29,373 nucleotides of DNA from JAVBMB01 sp031552995 (lineage in GTDB: Bacteria; Bacillota; Clostridia; Oscillospirales; Butyricicoccaceae), in assembly GCA_031552995.1 (NCBI GenBank), contig JAVBMB010000090.1:1-29373 (forward strand), given 5' to 3'. Shown here one piece after another: positions 24,901 to 29,373 of this stretch. The notes below the pieces were generated by a model. The model did no database searches. It had not been told where the DNA came from and worked only from the letters and a program-made list of their open reading frames with translations. Numbering within the stretch: position 1 is the first letter of the stretch; every line of letters starts with the position of its first letter. The position numbers and the translations under genes are program-made.

Positions 24901-25687
24901 CATTATCCCGGTGTTCCCGGGAACAAACTGTGAATACGATACAAAGCGCGCCATCGACCTCGCCGGCGGCGAGGGGCGCATCGTGCTGGTACGCAACCTT
25001 ACGCCTGAGCTTCTCAAGCAGTCTGTGCTTCAGCTTGAAGCCGAGCTGCGCAAGGCGCAGATGCTGATAATCCCAGGCGGATTTTCCGGCGGGGACGAGC
25101 CGGACGGAAGCGGCAAGTTTATTCAGGCGCTGCTGCGCAATCCGCGCCTGACCGATGCCGTTCACGAGCTGCTGTATCAAAATGACGGCCTTGCGCTGGG
25201 CATATGCAACGGCTTCCAGGCGCTTGTCAAGCTGGGGCTGCTGCCGTTCGGGCACATTCAAAAGCTTGACGCCGCATGCCCGACGCTGACATTTAACCGC
25301 ATCGGCAGACACCAAAGCATCTACGCGCACACGCGTGTCGCGTCCGCCAAATCACCCTGGCTCGCCAAGACAGCGGTCGGCGATGTGTACAACACTGTAT
25401 TTTCACACGGCGAGGGGCGCTTCGTCGCCGACGCCGAGACGCTGGCCAGGCTTGAACAAAACGGCCAGATTGCGCTGCAATACTGCGACGCCGCAGGCAC
25501 GGTTTCAAACGCCATCGACTGCAACATTAACGGCAGCGTATGGGCAATCGAATCGCTGTGCAGCCCCGACGGCCGTATACTGGGAAAAATGGGCCACTGC
25601 GAGCGCGTCGGCGGGAATGTGGCGGTCAACATCCCGGGCAACAAATACCTTCCTCTGTTCGAGGGCGGTGTCCAATACTTCAAATAG
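21971..25687 (+). CDS. purL: Phosphoribosylformylglycinamidine synthase, single-chain
   Basis: A 1238-residue enzyme converting FGAR to FGAM with ATP and glutamine. Length and sequence fit the long clostridial form in which the PurS-, PurL- and PurQ-like parts are fused. YWSDHCRHTTF (near 219) and FKNETHNHPTEIEPFGG (near 318) mark the first ATPase half, GGKDSMSGTF (near 777) the second. The C-terminal amidotransferase has Cys1079 in LGICNGF and His1209 and Glu1211 in MGHCER as its triad. AAAGGA lies about nine nt before the ATG. Gene order (purL last, followed by a strong terminator) closes the purine operon. Confidence 0.97.
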   Translation: MPNVYRCFTEKMPQFAVASLQLLAQLRAEQGIKTLRGVRILCRYDAEGFDDSTYALAREGVFSEPACDIVYDEILPVPDGWTALCVESLPGQFDIRADSCEQSIAMITQELRPTVRAATVYLLDGELSAGDIAKIKDALINPVECREAAWDKPLTLIDNFPQAPDVPVLSGFISGEKLKHWKQVYNLAMDDDDLECLRAYFEREGRDPTETELRVIDTYWSDHCRHTTFLTELVPQGIEYQPAQASFDEYLSARRELYGDKAASRPVTLMDVATCAAKILKKRGILQNLDESEEVNACSVRITADVNGSPEPWLLMFKNETHNHPTEIEPFGGAATCLGGAIRDPLSGRAYVYQAMRVSGAADPRTPIEKTLPNKLPQRTICRKAAAGYSSYGNQIGLTTGLVSELYHPGYAAKRMEAGAIVAAAPESYVRRVKPAHGDVIVLLGGATGRDGCGGATGSSKSHSSESLTACGAEVQKGNAPEERKMQRLFRNPEATRLIKRCNDFGAGGVSVAVGELADGLDIRLDSIPKKYEGLSGTELAISESQERMAIVLNAADVDRFAALAMDENLAATPIATVTESPRMVMHWRGKVICDISREFLNSNGAKKRTAVMVPVHPDACSDIATDASGPEQRVKAVLGDLNVALQKGLGTRFDGSIGRSTVLMPFGGKNQLTPIQVMAAKLPVLDGETTTASVMTYGFDPFFSSNNPYLGAQAACLSSLAKLAAAGCDTTKAYFSFQEFFEKPGHDAKRIGKPFAALLGAFSAQIGMGVGAVGGKDSMSGTFNDIDVPPTLVSFAIAVQDAAKVLSPEFKDAGCDVWYFPAWTARMPDFAAIRRMYGDFLALCGQDKVRAAWAVSSGGLIEAVAKMAIGNDIGFELNGAFPFEAMFKLDHGGIVAQLSPGQQPGFGIKIGRTTSEAKLSLGKTVFALSDIKAMLTEPLEEIYPTTAETENTAPPRISYAGAPLKRASAATPRPVAIIPVFPGTNCEYDTKRAIDLAGGEGRIVLVRNLTPELLKQSVLQLEAELRKAQMLIIPGGFSGGDEPDGSGKFIQALLRNPRLTDAVHELLYQNDGLALGICNGFQALVKLGLLPFGHIQKLDAACPTLTFNRIGRHQSIYAHTRVASAKSPWLAKTAVGDVYNTVFSHGEGRFVADAETLARLEQNGQIALQYCDAAGTVSNAIDCNINGSVWAIESLCSPDGRILGKMGHCERVGGNVAVNIPGNKYLPLFEGGVQYFK

Positions 25688-25701
25688 CGGGCGTAAACGC
25701 A

Positions 25702-25735
25702 CGAAGGCCGGGATTAATCCCGGCCTTCGCTTTTT
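25702..25735 (+). terminator. Intrinsic terminator of the purine operon
   Basis: A perfect 28-bp palindrome, CGAAGGCCGGGATT then AATCCCGGCCTTCG (25702-25729), is followed by C and five T (25731-25735), 14 nt after the purL stop. Confidence 0.9.
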
Positions 25736-25776
25736 CCGTCAGTAAAGCCGCGGCAATGCCGGAAGCGTGACGCGGA

Positions 25777-25806
25777 CTAAAAGAGGGCGGATATAAATCC
25801 GCCCTC
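25777..25806 (-). terminator. Terminator of the XpaC-like gene
   Basis: GAGGGCGGAT (25783-25792) and ATCCGCCCTC (25797-25806) form a 10-bp stem with loop ATAA. Read on the minus strand it is followed by TTTTAG, so it would end transcripts arriving from the XpaC-like gene. Element B lies between that gene and this hairpin. Confidence 0.65.
25782..25803 (+). repeat. Direct repeat flanking element B (left copy)
   Basis: AGAGGGCG-GA-TATAAATCCGCC here matches AGAGGGCG-TATAAATCCGCC at 25978-25997 apart from a 2-nt indel. The pair brackets element B as a likely target duplication and differs from the pair that flanks element A. Confidence 0.7.
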
Positions 25807-25977
25807 CGAGTCTGTCGAAAAACCCACTCCGCTGAGGTTTTTCGGCAATTTTCAATTTTGATAAAAATTCTCGGGAAATGATATCCCGGAGTTTTTGATT
25901 ATAAGCGGGGGTTTCAAGAACTTTTTAATCACGTTATTTTTCATGCTAAAAAGCTTGAACCTTTTTTTGACCCCCTG
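25804..25977 (-). mobile_element. 174-bp putative mobile element, copy B
   Basis: The minus strand of this stretch matches element A (15558-15730) from end to end. The terminal hairpin reads GAAAAACC/GGTTTTTC where A has GAAAACCC/GGGTTTTC, so one base pair changed from C-G to A-T on both arms. The long middle hairpin is kept with a U-G wobble. The 30-codon frame is at 25852-25944 on the minus strand. Local direct repeats flank it. Lengths of 173 and 174 bp between the flanking repeats agree closely. Confidence 0.75.
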
Positions 25978-25997
25978 AGAGGGCGTATAAATCCGCC
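25978..25997 (+). repeat. Direct repeat flanking element B (right copy)
   Basis: AGAGGGCGTATAAATCCGCC, the partner of 25782-25803. It lies 17 nt past the stop of the XpaC-like gene. Confidence 0.7.
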
Positions 25998-26014
25998 TGA
26001 CTGCTGATATTTCC

Positions 26015-27403
26015 TTATTTTTCCTCACCATAGCTGAGAGGCTCAATCCTGAACGGGTCGTCGCTCTTCAGCCCCTGCAGGCCCATCATGCTGTCAAGCA
26101 CATTTACGTCAGCCGCCACATTCATCGCCTCGTCATCAAACAGCATGTCGAGTTGCTTTTCAAACCCGTTGACAAGCGTATCCATTATCTCCTCGACGTC
26201 TTTCATCGCCGAGCGTATGTTATCGCCCTCCACACCCTGCCGCTCGAACCTCGCGTATGATTCGAGTATTTTCATCGTCTTGGGCAGATAGTGGTTCCTG
26301 AACTGGCGTATTCTGTCCTCTTTTTCCGGGTGGTCGCTGACATATGTCAGTATTTTCTGCGTCAGCTCCTCAATACGCTCCATGCGCTCGGAGACAAACT
26401 CATCCGCAATGCTGTCGTTAAGCGCGCGTATCTGAGCCACCTCGGCAAACCCGCCCTTCGCCCCCGGTTCCGCTTTTTTTACCTGTTGCTGCGGCTTTTC
26501 CTCCGGCTCGGTGTCGTGGAATACGATACATCTGCGCGACGCGTCGATATAGGCGCCGGGGAAAAACCCCTCACGAATCATCCATCGAAGGTCTTTGCAC
26601 GCCGTCGAATATGATGTCGGCACGGCGGCAGCCATCTGCACAATATCGGCGATGCGGCGGCTCGTTATCATGTTGTAATATGTCTGGCATCTGTTGGCGC
26701 GCGCGCTTAGAGAAATGCCCGGTAGCGCCAACGCAAACCCGGGGATGCATACCGAAGCCGCGACAACGGACGAGTAGAGCACCGCCGTCATCATTCCGAT
26801 ATCCATCATAACACCGAGAAATGTCATTGCCGCGGAAAACGCGCCCGCGCCGACGGTTATCCATCCGGCAATGGCGAGCCCCTTGCCCGCGTTGTGGTAC
26901 AGCTTGTCGTACAGCCTGCGCGACAGGCCGCTTGCGGCGCGGGCTGCCGCCGCCGTCGTCTGCTTGCGCTGCGTTGCGCCGGCGTAGTTATAGTTGCTGG
27001 CTCGAGGTTGCTTTGCGGGCGCGGCCTTTGGAGCGGTTTTCGGCTCCGGCTCCGGCCCCTGCTGCATTCCGGGGGAATATGTGCGCCCTGCCGAGGCACC
27101 GGACTGTACATTCCTTTCCACATTTCCCTCCTGCCGGACTTTTCTTGCGCCCGTGCCATCCGCAGCCCCGCTCACTTCGGCGTCTTGCGCGTTTGCGCGC
27201 CAATCACCCCGCTGCGTGTACTGCGATGCCGTACCGCTCGGCCGGCTATATGTTCTGTTACCGTTGCGCTGCGACGATGCCTTCGCCCCTCCGCTGCTCA
27301 GCAGCTTGAATATCAGCAGCCCAAGCCCGATAGGCCACGCAAAAATGAACGCTACAACTATAGCGCCCCAAGGTATTCCGCCGCCATTCCTTTCTGAGCT
27401 CAA
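26015..27403 (-). CDS. XpaC-like (5-bromo-4-chloroindolyl phosphate hydrolysis family) membrane protein
   Basis: A 462-residue protein. A transmembrane segment (about 12-34) is followed by a long low-complexity Gln/Ala/Pro linker (40-150), then two further hydrophobic segments (about 175-230). A small winged-helix-like stretch comes next (ITSRRIADIVQMAAAVP, 246-262, to CIVFHD, 292-297). The C-terminal helical domain with LPKTMKILESYARFERQGV and MDTLVNGFEKQLDMLFDDEAM resembles the XpaC family, often linked with TelA-type stress proteins; the biochemical role is unknown. The start is TTG at 27403, with GGGGGG six nt before it; no ATG occurs in frame nearby. It stands alone, convergent with the purine operon. 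Confidence 0.75.
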   Translation of the reverse strand: MSSERNGGGIPWGAIVVAFIFAWPIGLGLLIFKLLSSGGAKASSQRNGNRTYSRPSGTASQYTQRGDWRANAQDAEVSGAADGTGARKVRQEGNVERNVQSGASAGRTYSPGMQQGPEPEPKTAPKAAPAKQPRASNYNYAGATQRKQTTAAAARAASGLSRRLYDKLYHNAGKGLAIAGWITVGAGAFSAAMTFLGVMMDIGMMTAVLYSSVVAASVCIPGFALALPGISLSARANRCQTYYNMITSRRIADIVQMAAAVPTSYSTACKDLRWMIREGFFPGAYIDASRRCIVFHDTEPEEKPQQQVKKAEPGAKGGFAEVAQIRALNDSIADEFVSERMERIEELTQKILTYVSDHPEKEDRIRQFRNHYLPKTMKILESYARFERQGVEGDNIRSAMKDVEEIMDTLVNGFEKQLDMLFDDEAMNVAADVNVLDSMMGLQGLKSDDPFRIEPLSYGEEK

Positions 27404-27620
27404 ACAAAGCCCCCCTACCTATACATTGCGCCCGGTACATCCGGCCCGCAGTCAATTATACATCATATAAGCCGGGCGCGGCGATGAACCTTAGCTCATG
27501 GCCACCCCACGCCGGACAAAGTATTTGTGATAACAAGAGATAGTTTATCACAATTGCCACGCGATGCCAATAGCATATATCTTTCCAGCTTATAAATGTT
27601 TCTTATATTTAGCTTAAGAT
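27404..27620. other. Spacer upstream of the XpaC-like gene
   Basis: No gene is visible. A perfect 9-bp inverted repeat, TTGTGATAA (27525-27533) and TTATCACAA (27545-27553), with an 11-nt spacer, lies here without a T-run. On the minus strand TATAAT occurs near 27460 but no -35 at normal spacing was found. AT-rich sequence follows the GNAT stop. Confidence 0.5.
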
Positions 27621-28103
27621 TTATGTCCCTCGTCCGCGAAGCTCCATCGGTACAATCGGCATCCCACTCAGCATACGCTCGTCTCCTCTGCGCTCAAACC
27701 CGAGGGCCTCGAAAAAACAGCACGAGTCGGGAAAGGTGTCTACCGTCAGGCCCAAAAGCATCGGGTCGATGCTTTTGCAGTCGATTATTGCCTTTTTAAG
27801 CAGATTCGCGCCGGCACCCTGCATCTGATACTCCGGCTCGATAAACAGCAGCATGATATGTGAAAAATCCCTGACAGCGCACAGCCCGACGACCCGCTCG
27901 CCGTCGAACGCGCCCCACATTCTTATCGAGCCGTCGCCCATCCTGTGCAGATAGTACTCATTGTCTATCATGCTCCAAAACTCTTCGATGCCCTCGTCTG
28001 TGCACTGCGGCGCGATTTGCTCGGTGAACGTATCCCACACCATATTCAGCGCCCCGGTCAGTTCCTCCGGCGCGAGAGAGCGGATAGATTTATCCTTTTC
28101 CAT
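27621..28103 (-). CDS. GNAT-family N-acetyltransferase
   Basis: A 160-residue protein with the GNAT acetyl-CoA fold. VVGLCAVRDFSHIMLLFIEPEYQ forms the central strands and QMQGAGANLL is the Q-x-x-G-x-A pyrophosphate loop; FFEALGFERRG is the typical C-terminal block. The substrate cannot be told. The frame is open further upstream within the neighbouring gene, but ATG 28103 overlaps that gene's stop (TAATG) and begins a sensible N-terminus. It is probably co-transcribed with the flavoprotein gene. Confidence 0.85.
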   Translation of the reverse strand: MEKDKSIRSLAPEELTGALNMVWDTFTEQIAPQCTDEGIEEFWSMIDNEYYLHRMGDGSIRMWGAFDGERVVGLCAVRDFSHIMLLFIEPEYQMQGAGANLLKKAIIDCKSIDPMLLGLTVDTFPDSCCFFEALGFERRGDERMLSGMPIVPMELRGRGT

Positions 28104-28732
28104 TACAGTCTGATGAAGTTCGTGGCAACGCGCTTTTCGCGCTCGGGCAACTCGACGCCAGCCCGGCGCCCCGCCTCGACCGACTTGAGCAGCCAAGCCA
28201 TATTGCGGCCAAGCGTACGCATTATCTGAAGCCCCTCAAGGTCGCACGCAACTTCCTGCGGCGTGTTGCCGTGAACCATATTCCAGTACTGCGACGAGAC
28301 AATCGGCATCTGGGCGTAGAGGAAATATTTATTAAGCGCGTCAAGCGCGGCTGTCGTTCCGCCTCGCCGGGCCGAGACAATGCACGCGCCAAGCTTATGC
28401 GAAAAGCTGCGCGCCCCTGCATAAAACATCCTGTCGAGGAAGGAAAGAAGCGCGCCGTTTGGAGAGGCGAAATATACCGGAGAGCCGACAATCAGCGCGT
28501 CACAGCCGGTCATAAGCTCTAAAGCGCGGTTGACATTGTCGTCAAACACGCACTTGCCTCCGCCGGAGCCGCGGCAACTTTCGCACCCGATACAGCCTTG
28601 CACCGGGTCGCTGCCCAGTTGAATCAGTGCAGTCTCTATGCCCTGCCGGGTCAGTTCGTTATCAATCGCGCTAAGTGCAAACCGCGTACAGCCGTCGCTG
28701 TGCGGGCTGCCGCAAATCATCAGAACTTTCAT
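28103..28732 (-). CDS. Iron-sulfur flavoprotein/NADPH-dependent FMN reductase family protein
   Basis: A 209-residue flavodoxin-like protein. GSPHSDGCTR (8-17) is the FMN phosphate loop and GSPVYFASPNG the isoalloxazine-contact segment. Cys47, Cys50, Cys53 and Cys61 (C-x2-C-x2-C-x7-C) match the compact cluster motif of the archaeal/clostridial iron-sulfur flavoproteins, so a 4Fe-4S centre is likely. It probably moves electrons in the cytoplasm; the partner is unknown. AGAGG lies about nine nt before the ATG. The stop overlaps the GNAT start by one base. Confidence 0.85.
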   Translation of the reverse strand: MKVLMICGSPHSDGCTRFALSAIDNELTRQGIETALIQLGSDPVQGCIGCESCRGSGGGKCVFDDNVNRALELMTGCDALIVGSPVYFASPNGALLSFLDRMFYAGARSFSHKLGACIVSARRGGTTAALDALNKYFLYAQMPIVSSQYWNMVHGNTPQEVACDLEGLQIMRTLGRNMAWLLKSVEAGRRAGVELPEREKRVATNFIRL

Positions 28733-29082
28733 TGCGCGTTACCTCTTTATAAATAGTAAAGATTTGTTGAGTTACTGTCCGATGCGGAAAGCTTTGCGGT
28801 ATCGACTACCGTGCGTCTGCGCATATATAATTTTAACACATATGTCTTCTGTTGTCTAATGCATCCATGTTATTTTGCCGACATTTTACTAAGCCGCAGA
28901 TGCCCGGTTATGCGGGCAAACGGTGCTGAAACTGTAATTTTTCGTACCCACGGCCGCGCAACGGCATACACCCGCCGGTTGAATCCACTGCTCGGCTTGT
29001 TGCCTGCCGGCTGGCTGCGCCGCGATTCCGCGGCCGGGTAAAAAGCTGCCGGCTGTCAAAACGACTAACTCTCTTGGCGCAT
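28733..29082. other. Spacer between flavoprotein gene and rRNA operon
   Basis: No gene, tRNA or convincing promoter is visible. Weak stems occur, for example TGCCCG/CGGGCA near 28900-28917 and GCCGCG/CGCGGC near 29019-29035. On the minus strand AT-rich sequence near 28825-28845 could hold the flavoprotein promoter, but no clear -35/-10 pair can be drawn. Confidence 0.5.
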
Positions 29083-29117
29083 AAAAAGAAAAACACAGCA
29101 GCTATTGCCGCCGTGTT
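29083..29117 (-). terminator. rRNA operon terminator
   Basis: On the minus strand AACACGGCGGC (29117-29107) pairs with GCTGCTGTGTT (29102-29092), 11 bp with two G-U pairs, then TTTCTTTTT. It begins 10 nt after the 5S 3' end. Confidence 0.85.
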
Positions 29118-29126
29118 CTTCTTGTG

Positions 29127-29239
29127 TAGGCATTACCTATTTTCCCGGGCCGTCACCAGCCAAGTATCGTCGGCACATGCGAGCTTAACTTCCGTGTTCG
29201 ATATGGGAACGGGTGGACCCTCGCCGTACTCAACACCTA
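29127..29239 (-). rRNA. rrf: 5S ribosomal RNA
   Basis: On the minus strand the molecule begins TAGGTGTTGAGTACGGCGAG and ends AATGCCTA; the two ends pair as helix I (8 bp with two G-U). The conserved CCCATATCGAACACGGAAG and GTTAAGC of the 5S loop B/C region is present, as is GATACTTGGCTGGTGAC. Length is 113 nt. A terminator follows, marking the end of an rRNA operon. Confidence 0.95.
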
Positions 29240-29373
29240 CTGAGGAGCAGGACATAAAAAACTGAACAAGAGTAGAGGCAAGCAGTTGAGGTTGCCCAAT
29301 AATCTGTTTGGAATGCATAACCCATGTGGAGGCAAAACTGCCCTTGCAGGGTGCAAAACAAACATATCAGGTC
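29240..29373 (-). other. 23S-5S rRNA spacer
   Basis: The sequence upstream of 5S on the minus strand contains no gene. GACC at the very edge could be the last bases of 23S rRNA, but too little is visible to claim it. A small hairpin (CCCT/AGGG near 29341-29351) is present. Confidence 0.5.

Noticed and set aside
27525..27553. Rex operator
   Set aside because: The half-sites fit, but a Rex site needs about 6 nt between TTGTGA and TCACAA; here there are 17.

Overview
The window looks like a chromosomal piece of a Gram-positive anaerobe of the class Clostridia. The reasons are a class B sortase with a CnaB-type surface protein, an ornithine-fermentation gene set of the Clostridium sticklandii type, a single-chain PurL of about 1240 residues, Shine-Dalgarno-led starts, GC-rich coding and AT-rich spacers. 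No species can be named from the sequence alone.

Layout. (1) 1-6183, minus strand: a surface-display module. A class B sortase is followed by a 69-residue protein of unknown function, a class I cyclic-di-GMP riboswitch, and a giant adhesin that runs off the left edge. The adhesin has a signal peptide, a von Willebrand A domain with a Cys/His-rich insert, and about nine CnaB repeats. (2) 6275-6449: tRNA-Gly(CCC) with a promoter and a terminator. (3) 6482-14659, minus strand: amino-acid fermentation. Arginase can supply ornithine. It is followed by ord, ortA, ortB, oraS, oraE and a MutL-type ATPase, which encode ornithine aminomutase, 2,4-diaminopentanoate dehydrogenase and 2-amino-4-oxopentanoate thiolase. 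The ord leader looks like a terminator/antiterminator switch, and a strong terminator separates oraE from the ATPase gene. (4) 14833-25735, plus strand: purine synthesis, in the order purE, a PurF-like gene, purM, purN, purH, purD, purL. purE has a leader with a short reading frame and an intrinsic terminator. purC and purB are not in the window. (5) 25738-28732, minus strand: an XpaC-like membrane protein and a two-gene unit of an iron-sulfur-type flavoprotein and a GNAT acetyltransferase. (6) 29083-29373, minus strand: the 3' end of an rRNA operon with 5S rRNA and its terminator.

The most unusual feature is a pair of related 173/174-bp elements in opposite orientation at 15558-15730 and 25804-25977, just outside the purF-purL block. 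Each is bracketed by its own direct duplication of a local palindromic sequence. The two copies share three hairpins, including one compensatory base-pair change, and a nearly identical 30-codon reading frame. They look like a small mobile element with an unusually long target duplication. Other points of note are the PurF homologue without its N-terminal catalytic cysteine, the Cys/His insert inside the adhesin's A domain, and the leader structures upstream of ord and purE.
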